Shown here piece by piece: positions 55,401 to 64,000 of a stretch of 64,000 nucleotides of DNA. A model generated the notes under the pieces. It was given only the letters and a program-made list of their open reading frames with translations, was not told where the DNA came from and made no database searches. The number at the start of each line of letters is the position of its first letter. Position 1 is the stretch's first letter. Source of the stretch: Bettongia penicillata ogilbyi (lineage: Eukaryota > Chordata > Mammalia > Diprotodontia > Potoroidae); NCBI GenBank assembly GCA_023548195.1, contig JAJHZJ010000496.1, positions 11,739,070 through 11,803,069 on the forward strand, read 5' to 3'. The position numbers and the translations under genes were made by a program.

Positions 55401-56376
55401 GGAACTAAAGCAATTCTCTATAAGTCACAGAACAGGTGCATTGGTAGAGGGAGTTTCCACATCTTCTTTAACTATGAGCTATGCCAATGAAAAGAGATCA
55501 GATTCAAATTTCATCTCAGTCAATTTATCAAAGTGACTAGGTCTTCCAGGATTACAATTGCCATCCCAAATATTAGCTAACCTTCCTTCCTACTTCTTAA
55601 GACTTTGTTGATTGGAATTTGTTTGGCTTGACTATGTGTTGGTTGTAAGGGATTTGATTTCTTTTTTTTTATTCCAGAAAGGGGAAAGTTTGGAGGGAAA
55701 CAAAAGTAAATGCTTGATAATAGATAAAAAGAAAACTTATTTTCTTAGAGATAAACTATGACTTGGTCAAAACAACAATCCTTCATTTTGCCTTCAAGGC
55801 AATTTTAAAGCTCTCAAGAGAAAAACCATTTGCTCTATATGGGTTGCACAGAGCCCTTAGTACAGTGCATGGCCAGTGCTCAAAGAGATGTTTCTGAATG
55901 AAAAAAATCCAGAGGGAAAGGAATAGATCGCATGCTTTGGGGTATATCTATCCCCATTAATCAGAGTTGTCACTAGCAGTTTTTCAAAAAACAATTCAAA
56001 TGCTAAACTACTCCTTGCAAAAGGTGCTTCTGCCAAGGTGCCACACTGTTATTGATCAGTAGTCTCTGTAGAGCCCATTGTGAAGTTGCAATTGATGAGT
56101 CATCTGTACATGATAAGTTCATTTCTTTGAGTCTGTGATCATCCCCTTTGTCTATCCTTCACCTGTTTTGTCTTGTTATCTGCCACTTCTACTAGGGCCA
56201 TTTCTCAAAGGCTTTCACCAGCTCTTTGTGTTCCATAATGCTCTTATTGATGGAAAAGCTTTCCTGGCATACAAAACCATGTCTGGCCAGAACTTGCTGA
56301 TGTTTTATTGCTTGGTTTTAGATGAGAGCTGTAAAATTCTCTGCCCCTTTTGAAGTCCCTACTTTCCATCCCAAAC

Positions 56377-56378
<2 letters not shown>
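55401..56378. other. Unassigned sequence
   Basis: A poly-T patch lies near 55665. No gene or named repeat is recognised. Confidence 0.45.
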
Positions 56379-56426
<48 letters not shown>

Positions 56427-56430
56427 ACAT
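56379..56430. repeat. (CA)n microsatellite
   Basis: About 25 CA units with one interruption near the right end. Confidence 0.97.
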
Positions 56431-56434
56431 ATTT

Positions 56435-56800
56435 ATAGCTGGAGGGAACCCCAGAGGTCATCTAGCTCAACTTTTTCATTTTATAAATGAGAAGAGGGCT
56501 AGAAAGGTCTTAGATTTAGAGTTGGAAGGAAACTTAGATGTCATCTAATCCAACTTATTTTTAAACGAAAACAGTAAGGCCCACAGAGAAGAAGGGACTT
56601 GCCCAAAATTACAATGAAGTGACAAGTGGCGAAGTTGAAATTTGGACCTAGGTTCTCTGATTCCAAATCAGTGTCCTTTACATTGCATCAGAAGGGACCT
56701 GCCAAGATCACATAGCAGAGCTGAGATTTGAATTCAGGTCCCCTGACCCCAAATCAAAGTCTTTCCAATGGAACCCACTTCTTCTCTCCACTCTCTAGGA
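56435..56800 (-). repeat. Two SINEs with CR1/L3-like tails, one partly inside the other
   Basis: Two tails are seen: GCTGGAGGGAACCCCAGAGG and GATTTAGAGTTGGAAGG. Two cores are seen: GGGACTTGCCCAAAATTAC and GGGACCTGCCAAGATCAC. Two B-box complements, AATTTGGACCTAGGTTC and GATTTGAATTCAGGTCC, show two elements. Confidence 0.75.
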
Positions 56801-57335
56801 AGTCTTGTCATTTGACCCTGTCATTTGACCCTATAGGACTATTCATTTAATAAAGGAAAGTTGAATTCTATCAATGACATGGGAAGGAAAGTTCGGTGGG
56901 CCATAGCCAAAGCTACAAATTAATAAAACAACTTGTGACAAGAACTGTCAAAATGAAGACTTATAATTAATTGAAAAATTAAGTTCAAATTGCCCCTAGA
57001 GGGGAAATTCAAAGAGTATTACTTTGATATTCAGGAAGAGGTCACTTTTGAAAGTAAAAATTCATTATGGAGAAAGTGCTTTTAAAATGAGAAGGGAGCA
57101 GAGAGGAAGGAATAAGGGATGCTTTGTTGCCTTCTGCCTTGGTCTAGGCTCCAGAACATTAGTGAAAGGGTACGATTGTTCCACAACACAAACAGGCTTT
57201 ATCGTTCACATAAATGAATGGGGCTGCCTTCCCTGGCTCCTAAACTAAAGAAAACTCTCCTTGGAAAAAATAATCCTATCTCTGTAATCCTTAATCTCCA
57301 GGTTTGGCTGCAAACCTGGGATCATTTTCTCAGAA
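56801..57335. other. Unassigned sequence
   Basis: A direct repeat TGTCATTTGACCCT(G/A)T lies at about 56806-56832. No gene is seen. Confidence 0.45.
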
Positions 57336-58081
57336 TCATGGGATCTCAAAGTAGAAAAAGACTTCAGAGATTTCTAGCTCCATCTGAACCTTAGCAAGAA
57401 TTTCCTAACAACATAACTGGAGAGCAGTCCTCCAACCTGTGCTTGAAATCCTCCAGGAATGTTGATTCCACCATCACTACCTCAAGGTGGTCCATTCAGC
57501 TTTTGGACAGCTCTTATTGTTGGTAAAAGTTTCCTCATAGCAGCCTCAGTTTTTCTTTTTGCAACTTCCACTTAACTCCTCCTTCTTCTGTCTTCTATGG
57601 CCAGGCAGAACAAGAAGAACCCTCCTTTCACCTGACAGTCTTTCAAATACCTGAAGTCATTTAGGAATGCATAGATTACAGGGAGGATATCTTGTTGACT
57701 TTTGCCCAGAGGGGAAGAGGAAAGGGAATAATCAATATGAATGTTCCCCCAGTATGTACCATCACATCTCTTTTAGGCTTTATACACCCTATGCTGAGAT
57801 AGCTTTCAAGTCCACCTCTCCCCAAGTCTTCTCTTCTCCAAGTCAGATACCCTCAGTTCCTTCAACCAACCCTCAAATGGTACAAATTCAAGGTTCTTCA
57901 TCATCTTGGTTACATGTGTCTACACATTATCCATTTTATCAGCATCCTGTCTGGACAGTTGTGAATGTAACTGGCCATAATATTCCAGATATTGTCTGAC
58001 AAGAGTAGAGTACCACAAGAATACCATCTCCCTAGGCGTGAATACTAGAAGGATGGACCAAATGTAGACCAAGATTTCATG

Positions 58082-58338
58082 GAGGCAGCTAGGTGGTTCA
58101 GTGGATAGAGTGCTGAACCTGGAATCAGGAAGGCCTGAGTTTAAATCTTACTTCACATATTTACTAGATGTTTTATCCTGGGCAAGACACTTAATTTCTG
58201 TTTGCCTTAAGTTACTGTAGAAGGAAATGGCTAACTATCCAGTATTTTTGCAAAAATAAAAAACCCTATAGACAGTTTTACTGTACTACGGTCCATAAGA
58301 TCATGAAGAGTTAGAGATAACAGAACAACTACGCAACA
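58082..58338 (+). repeat. tRNA-derived SINE with RTE-like tail, nested
   Basis: GGAGGCAGCTAGGTGGTTCAG (head), GGCCTGAGTTTAAATCTTAC (B box), a tail with GAAGGAAATGGCTAACTATCC, and an AACAACAAGAAG end. AAGATTTCAT before and AAGATCAT after may be a blurred target duplication in the host repeat. Confidence 0.85.
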
Positions 58339-58559
58339 ACAAGAAGATCATGTTGACTGTTTTTGACTTCCATATGCACTCTTGACTCATATTGAACTGG
58401 AAGTGCACAAAAATACTTAGATTATTTTTTGGAGCAGTTTCTGTCTATCCACACCTTCCCCATCCTCTACCCTCTGAAATGATTCTTTGATCCAAAGTGC
58501 AAGATTTTACATTATATCTAATAAATTTCATCATATTAGATTTGGTCCATCCTACCAGT

Positions 58560-58567
58560 CTGTCAAG
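58560..58567. repeat. Target-site duplication, left copy (HAL1 copy 3)
   Basis: CTGTCAAG occurs here and at 61258-61265, exactly at the two edges of the antisense HAL1. Confidence 0.8.
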
Positions 58568-61257
58568 TTTGGTTTTTTTTTAATTTTTAAAATATCTATT
58601 TATTTTTAGTTTTCAACATTCATTTCCACAAGATTTTGAGTTCCAAATTTTCTCCCCATATCTCTCTTCTGTCCATCCAAAGACAGTGTGCATTCTGATT
58701 ACCACTTCCCCCAATCTGCCCTGCCTTTATCATACTCCTTCCTTCTCTTATCCCATTCCCTCTATTTTCTTGTAGCACAAAATAGATTTCTATACCCCAT
58801 TACCTGTATATCTTAATTCCCAGTTGCATGTAAAAACAATTTTTAGCATCCTTTTTTAAAACTTTGAGTTCCAACTACTTTCCCTTCCTCTTTCTCCATC
58901 CATCCCCACTGAGAAGGCAAGCAATTCATATATAGGTTATACATGTGTAGTTATGCAAAATGCTTCCATAACAGTAGTATTGTGAAAGATTAACTAAATT
59001 CCCTCTATCCTATCCTGCCCCCCATTCATTCTATTCTTTCTTTTGACCTTATCCCTCTTCAAAAGTGTTTACTTCTAATTAACCTCCTCCTCCCATTTGT
59101 CTTCCCTTCTATCATCCTCCCCATCCCCCTACTTATCCCCTTCCCCACTACTTCCCTGTATTGTAAGATAGATTTTCATACCAAATTGAGTGTGCATGTT
59201 GTTCCCTCCTGAAGCCAAATGTGATAAGAGTAAGATTCACTCTTTCGTTCTCACCTCCCCACTCTTCCCCTCCATTGAAAAAACTTTTTCTTACTTCTGT
59301 TACGTGAAATAATTTGCCCATTCTATTTCTCCCTTTCTCCTGCCAATATATTCCTCTCTCACCCCCTAATTTTATTTTTTTAGATATCATTCCTACCTAT
59401 TCAACTCACCCTGTGCCCTCTGTCTATAGGTATATAATCCTTCCAACTACCCTAATACTGAGAAAAGTCTCAAGAGTTATAAATATGATCTTTCCATGTA
59501 GGAATGTATACAGTTCAATTTTACTAAGTCCCTTATGATTTCTTTTTCTTGCTTACCTTTCCATGTTTCTCTTGATTCTTGTTTTTGAAAGTCAAATTTT
59601 CTATACAGCTCTGATCATTTCATCAAGAATCCTTGAAAGTCCTCTATCTCATTGAATGACCATTTTTTCCCCTGAAGTAGTATACTCTGTTTTGCTGGGT
59701 AGGTGATTCCTGGTTTTAATCCTAGCTCCTTTGACCTATGGAATATCATATTCCAAGCCTTGCAATCCCTTAATGTAGAAGCTGCTAGATCTTTTGTTAT
59801 TCTGATTGTATTTCCAAAACACTCAAATTGTTTCTTTCTGGTTGCTTGTAATATTTTCTCCTTTACCTCAGAACTCTGGAATTTGGCTACAATATTCCTA
59901 GAAGTTTTCCTATTCAGATCTTGTTCAGGAAGTGATCAGTGGATTCTTTCCATTTCTATTTTACCCTCTGATTCTAGAATATCAAGGCAGTTTTACTTGA
60001 TAATTTCTTGAAAGATGATGTCTAAGCTCTTTTTTTATCAGGAGTTTCAGGTAGTCCAATAATTTTTAAAGTCTCTCCTGGATCTATTTTCTAGGTCAGT
60101 TGCTTTTCCAGTGAGGTATTTCACATTATCTGCTATTTTTTTCATTCCTGTGGCTTTGTTTTGTAATTTCTTGATTTTTCATAAAGTCATTAGCTTCCAT
60201 CTGCTTCATTCTTATCTTCAAGGAATTGTTTTTTTCAGTGAGCTTTTGGGCATCCTTTTCCATCTGGTCAGTTTTGCTTTTTAGGGCATTCTTCTCTTCA
60301 TTGACTTTTTGGATCTCTTTTGCCATTTGGGTTAGTCCATTTTTTACAGTGTTATTTTCGTCAGCACTTTTTTGGGTCTCCTTTAGCAAGCAATTGACTC
60401 GTTTTTCATGATTTTCTTGCATCATTCTCATTTCTCTTCTTAATTTTTGTTCTACTTCTCTTACTTGATTTTCAAAATCCTTTTTGAGCTCTTTCATGGT
60501 CTGAGAGCAATTCATGGAGTCTTGGAGTCTTTAGATGTAGAATTTTTGACTTTATTGTCTTCTGTTTGTATACATTGGTCTTTCTTGGCACCAAAGTAAG
60601 ATTCTATAGTCTAATCCTTTTTCTGGTTTTTGCTTATTTCCTCACCTATTTACTTGACTTTTGGACTCTTTGTTAAGGTAGTTCTCTGCTTCCAGTAGGG
60701 GTAGGGGGAGTGTATTGTCAGTCATTCCATCCCCTCACAATCTGTAGGCCTAGAGCTCCAGAAACAGTCACTAGTGCTGCTACTGTCACTGCTCCTACTC
60801 CTGATGCTACTGCTGTCATGGGCTCCTCCTCCTTGGACTCCTCCTCAGACTCCTCCTCCTCAGCTCTTCCTCCCCCTCTGGCCCCTGAGGCTAGGGTCTC
60901 ACCACTCTAATCTCTCACAAAGGTCCCACAGGTTTTTTCCACTGACCTTCCAATTTGTCCTCAGTGTTTTGGGGTCATGAATTCTGGAAACTGTCACAGG
61001 TGTCCCACCACAAGGCCTGCTCATTTCCCATCTGTGCTTGCATGACCCACATGTGTGTGTCACACTCAGCATGGTGTGACAGACACTTCCTGGCCACCTT
61101 CCAACCTGTCTTAGGCTGGAGACTTGCTTCACTCAGTAATTCTGTGGGTTTCACAGCTCCAGAATTTGTTTAGAGTTATTTTTACAGGTATTTGGCTGGG
61201 CTTGAGGGAGAGCACTAGCAAGTCCCTGCTGTTACACTGTCATCTTGGCTCCATCCC
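58568..61257 (-). mobile_element. HAL1/L1-derived element, antisense, copy 3
   Basis: Read on the minus strand, it starts GGGATGGAGCCAAGATGAC at 61257 and has an ORF1 remnant (60515 to about 59575). It ends with a G-rich 3' region and an A-rich tail at 58568 (seen as a T-run). No ORF2 is present. It is older than copies 1 and 2, with many indels. Only its first 100 or so bases match their 5'UTR. The rest of its 5'UTR is different, with a GAG-rich block. The 8-bp target duplication and the host repeat continuing on both sides confirm a complete insertion. Confidence 0.85.
59575..60600 (-). pseudogene. HAL1/L1 ORF1 remnant (copy 3)
   Basis: The minus-strand frame 60515-60126 (129 codons) encodes the coiled coil (MKELKKDFENQVREVEQKL, then EENHEKRV- and EKNNSLKIRMKQME-like heptads). 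The frame shifts near 60125. The C-terminal domain is still visible in pieces down to about 59575, including the LAASTLRD-type block at about 59780. The upstream start region lies near 60600 but has no clean ATG frame. Confidence 0.8.
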
Positions 61258-61300
61258 CTGTCAAGATCTTTTTAGATGCTACCCGTCCTCCAGAGTGACA
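61258..61300 (+). repeat. Ancient repeat, right part, with right target-site copy
   Basis: CTGTCAAG (61258-61265), then ATCTTTTTAGATGCTACC continues the repeat that stops at 58567. Confidence 0.65.
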
Positions 61301-61552
61301 GATCAGGAAGAATGGTTGGAAGTTTCAGAGATAAGCTTGGCCAATATATCAAGAATATCCAAATAATATAGAACTAGCTCCCTGAAAGTGGAATGGGTTA
61401 TTTCAAGATGCAGTGGGGTCTTCCTCCTTAGAAGTCTTCAAGCACAGACTGTAAACCACTAGTCACATATGTTGTGGTGAGTACTCCCTTTGAAGTATGG
61501 GTCAGATAAGATGATGCTTCACATCCCTTTTACCTCTAAAATTCTGTGATTT
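61301..61552 (+). mobile_element. CR1/L3-type LINE 3' end
   Basis: GTGGAATGGGTTATTTCAAG, AGAAGTCTTCAAGCACAGAC, GGTCAGATAAGATGATGC and the terminal AAAATTCTGTGATTTTG. Confidence 0.65.
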
Positions 61553-61700
61553 TGTCTGTGTGTATGAGAAAAAGAGAGATGGAGAGAGAGAAACAGAGAT
61601 GAAAGGATAGTGGATGGGTAGGTGTGTATAGAAATTAGATAGGTAGACAGAGAGATGTACTGATGGGTGGATGGGATGGACAGGCAGGCAGGTACTGTGA
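61553..61700. repeat. Degenerate GA/GGATG simple repeat
   Basis: Purine-rich GAGA units are followed by GATGGGTGGATGGGATGG-type and GGCAGGCAGG units. Confidence 0.8.
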
Positions 61701-62110
61701 TAAGCCCAGGAGAAGTAAATAAAAGCAAGTCCTTGAGGAGCTTTATTCTAATGGGAGAAGGAAACATATGAATAGCACCTAGAAAATTGTTGAGGGTAAG
61801 AGAGGCGAACACTGGAGATGTCTAGAAAGTGTGGATGAAGACTTCAATGTCTAGGATCCTTGTTTGCTTCCTCAGACATGTTTTAGTTACAATGAATAAA
61901 TCAGATTTGTGATTTCAATGTGAGATGAGAAAAAAGTTGAACTATTTTAGGAACATAAACTGCCTCACTTTTGTCTATGAATTTGACTTACAGTGTTGTT
62001 TCAACAGTTTCTTCTATTTTTGTCGACTGCAAGAAGAATTTACTGATCACATGCTCACCATGCACTGAGACATTCATGGCCATGAATAGAGCAAAGTTCT
62101 TTGTTCCAGG
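61701..62110. other. Unassigned sequence
   Basis: A weak antisense L2-type piece (CAAGTCCTTGAGGAGCTTTA) lies at about 61725. The rest is unrecognised. Confidence 0.45.
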
Positions 62111-62111
62111 T

Positions 62112-62370
62112 ACTGCAGTATAGTGGACAGAGTATGTAACTTTAAGATTCAGTGCCTGGAAAACCTTGGTTCAAATCCCTCCTATTACACTTAATAGCTA
62201 TGTGACTTTGGGTAAGTCATTTAATTTCTTTGACCCTCCATTTTGTCATTTACAATACCTGCAATGCTCATCCCACAGAGTTTTCATGAAGCTCAATGAA
62301 GATAATGTCTATAAAGTGCTTTGCAAAATTATAAATGCCATAGAAATGACAATTATTATTACATAGACAA
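62112..62370 (+). repeat. tRNA-derived SINE with L2/MIR-type tail
   Basis: AGTATAGTGGACAGAGTATG (A box), CTTGGTTCAAATCCCTCC (B box), GTGACTTTGGGTAAGTCATT and AAAGTGCTTTGCAAAATTATAAATGCC. Confidence 0.85.
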
Positions 62371-62815
62371 TAAAAGGCTCTGTTGAACACAGGACAGAGT
62401 TTATTCTTCCCTCATACAAACTCTTTTCCACATCTATAAAGATGGCAAATTAATGGTTTGCTACTCTGATGGGATGGTGCCCAAAACTAGTTGAGGTCTT
62501 TTTGATTATCACTGTGGACCTGAGGTAAAGGAAGAGGACAGAGGTAATAAGGTAATTTCCATAAACTGTTTTAATGAATATAGGTAGATTTCACATTTCA
62601 AAACTTTTCCTCTAAATATTAATGAGAAGCTGTGGCAACAATGGAGGAGAATTCTGTCTTTTGGGGTCCTCTTTGCCCTAATCAAGTCCCAGCAGAAGGC
62701 AAATGATCTATTTACCTCAGCCACCATCTAACCCAATCTATAACCAAAAGAGAATCCCCAATAAATAATCATCCAATCGATTATGTGCCAATACAATCTG
62801 GTCCACAGTTCTAAT
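62371..62815. other. Unassigned sequence
   Basis: No repeat or gene is recognised. Confidence 0.45.
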
Positions 62816-62817
62816 CT

Positions 62818-63085
62818 GGGTGGCAACTAGATTGTGTATTGCATGGAGTGCAGGGCCTGGAGTCAGAAAGACTCCTCTTCTTGAATTCAGATCTGGTCTC
62901 AGACACTTACTAGTTGTGTGACCCTAGGCAAGTCACGTAACTGTTTACCTCAGTTTCCTCATCTGTAAAATGAACTGGAGAAGGAAATGGCAAATCACTC
63001 TAGTATTTTTTCCAAGAAAACCCCAAATGGTGCAGCAAATACTCAGAAAGTATTGAGAAATGACTAAACAACAGTATAATTTTTA
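62818..63085 (+). repeat. tRNA-derived SINE with RTE-like tail
   Basis: A decayed head and B box, GTGTGACCCTAGGCAAGTCACG, CTCAGTTTCCTCATCTGTAAAATG, GGAGAAGGAAATGGCAAATC and CCAAGAAAACCCCAAATGG. The tail is the best-kept example of this type here. Confidence 0.9.
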
Positions 63086-63204
63086 GAAAAATTTTTCTCC
63101 CCTTAATTAAGCCTGAATCTGTTTCTTTGCACTTCTTTCTGATGCTCCTGGCTGTGCCCTATGGGACCAAACAAAAAAAATAAAAACCATATCTAAACCT
63201 TCTT

Positions 63205-63330
63205 CTACATGATGACCTTTCTACTTGTGTGATTTTGGTAAGTCTCTTAACCTCCTTGATCATTACATTAGGTTCCTCATCTATAGATAGCAATCTCTCT
63301 GCGATTTATCTCCAAAATTCCACTTAAAGA
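63205..63330 (+). repeat. SINE fragment
   Basis: CTACTTGTGTGATTTTGGTAAG, then CTCTTAACCTCCTTGATC and GGTTCCTCATCTATAG. The head is missing. Confidence 0.65.
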
Positions 63331-64000
63331 CTAGATCTTCTGAGGGATGGCTATCTTCAAATCAAGTTATTTTGTGGGTGGGCATCTTTAAAGATATAGC
63401 TCATGGATGCTCACCAGTTTGTTTGACTTTAATAGTCAACTAAAAGATACAATTAGCATGAAACAGGTACATTTACTGAGACAGCCTAGTATGAACAATA
63501 GGGAAAAAGATGACCCCCATAAATGTGAGAGAACTAGACAAAGCATCAGTGGAAAGAATGAACACACATATCAAGTGTACTAGTAAAGATGCACACATAT
63601 AGAGAACATAGGAACCTAGTCCAAACAGCCCAAATGAGTGACATGATCAACAGAGATGCTATGCTCAAGAGATGCATCCTGACTACAGAAAGTTAGAGAT
63701 ATAATATTAGACTTCACAAAATAAGGAGGAGAAGATATAGAGTCATCTGCATATAGATGGAAGCTGATGAAATCATGGAGAGAGATTGTAGAGAGAAAAG
63801 AGGATAGAGCGCTGGGACTTGCTCATGCATAGCGGGTCAAAGCGTGGGATATGGATGATGATCTCACACAAGAATAAGAGAAGGATTCATCTGCGAGAAC
63901 TATAAGAGAATAGTGTCCCCAAAATCCAGGGATGAGAAAATATCCAGAGAAAATGTTGATGAACAACTTCAAATGCTATAGAGATGACAAGAAGGAAGAG
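63331..64000 (+). other. Unassigned sequence, possibly the long ancient repeat
   Basis: GAGTCATCTGCATATAGATGGAAGCTGATG (about 63740) resembles the late part of the long repeat seen at 51.6 kb. The rest, to the window edge, is unassigned. Confidence 0.4.

Larger units (their letters stand above)
57340..58567 (+). repeat. Ancient amniote interspersed repeat, left part
   Basis: GGTGGTCCATTCAGCTTTTGGACAGC, AATACCTGAAGTCATTTAGG, CCAAGTCTTCTCTTCTCC, ATTCCAGATATTGTCTGAC and TGACTCATATTGAACTGG run to CTGTCAAG at the HAL1 insertion. The repeat resumes on the far side at 61258. I recognise the family from amniote genomes but cannot name it securely. Confidence 0.6.

Noticed and set aside
21845..62200. 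tRNA genes suggested by A- and B-box sequences
   Set aside because: Every case continues into a SINE body and tail. No cloverleaf with paired acceptor ends was seen.
1..64000. Prokaryotic operons, phage, plasmid or secondary-metabolite systems
   Set aside because: No long adjacent coding frames, ribosome-binding sites or terminators. The repeat content is typical of a mammalian nuclear genome.

Overview
The window looks like AT-rich intergenic or intronic DNA from a marsupial nuclear genome. I find no convincing host protein-coding exon, rRNA, tRNA gene, operon or prokaryotic feature. The marsupial call rests on repeat content: ORF2-less 'half-L1' (HAL1) elements that start with a ...GGAGCCAAGATGGC... 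5'UTR, many tRNA-headed SINEs ending in the tail type with GGTTTGCCATTTCCTTCTCC-like cores, and older L1, L2, MIR, CR1/L3 and RTE fragments. I cannot decide between an American and an Australian marsupial by eye. All repeat names come from recognition, not from a database search.

Layout. 1-6.97 kb: mostly decayed SINEs, an L2 copy split by a TTTC microsatellite, an L1 3' end, and unassigned sequence. 6.97-9.91 kb: a nearly complete HAL1 (+ strand) with a 13-bp target-site duplication and an ORF1 interrupted by one nonsense codon. 10.5-11.4 kb: an older L1 5'UTR, related to a second copy at 53.4 kb. 13.5-15.2 kb: an ancient long repeat and a SINE. 15.2-18.1 kb: a second HAL1, close in sequence to the first, with ORF1 broken at several points. 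18-24 kb: SINEs, L2 tails and a CT microsatellite. 24-31.2 kb: a shattered old L1 with ORF1 and ORF2 remnants, broken up by another L1 3' end, a SINE, an L2 and another repeat. 31-36.8 kb: sparse repeats, a long CT tract and a short non-repetitive stretch with three identical TAATTAG motifs. 36.8-37.0 kb: a near-palindromic DNA transposon. 37-53 kb: dense SINE, MIR and L2 relics, a CR1/L3 3' end, an L1 3' end, a diverged tandem duplication and a long ancient repeat at 50.6-51.9 kb. 53.4-55.4 kb: an old L1 5' half followed by an RTE reverse-transcriptase fragment. 57.3-61.3 kb: an ancient repeat split by an antisense HAL1 with an 8-bp target-site duplication. 61.3-64 kb: a CR1/L3 3' end, more SINEs and a relic at the edge.

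How the parts relate. The repeats make three apparent LINE-SINE partnerships: MIR with L2 tails, SINEs whose tails resemble CR1/L3 3' ends, and SINEs whose tails resemble RTE/BovB. Comparison inside the window shows how HAL1 arose. The region after HAL1 ORF1 resembles the ORF1-ORF2 spacer of the old L1 at 26.4-26.8 kb, and the HAL1 3' end resembles an L1 3' end, so the ORF2 segment was lost between them. The only clearly GC- and CpG-rich DNA lies in the 5'UTRs of the two younger HAL1 copies. Those regions also carry a shared antisense open frame. Coordinates of decayed repeats are good to roughly 10-30 bases.
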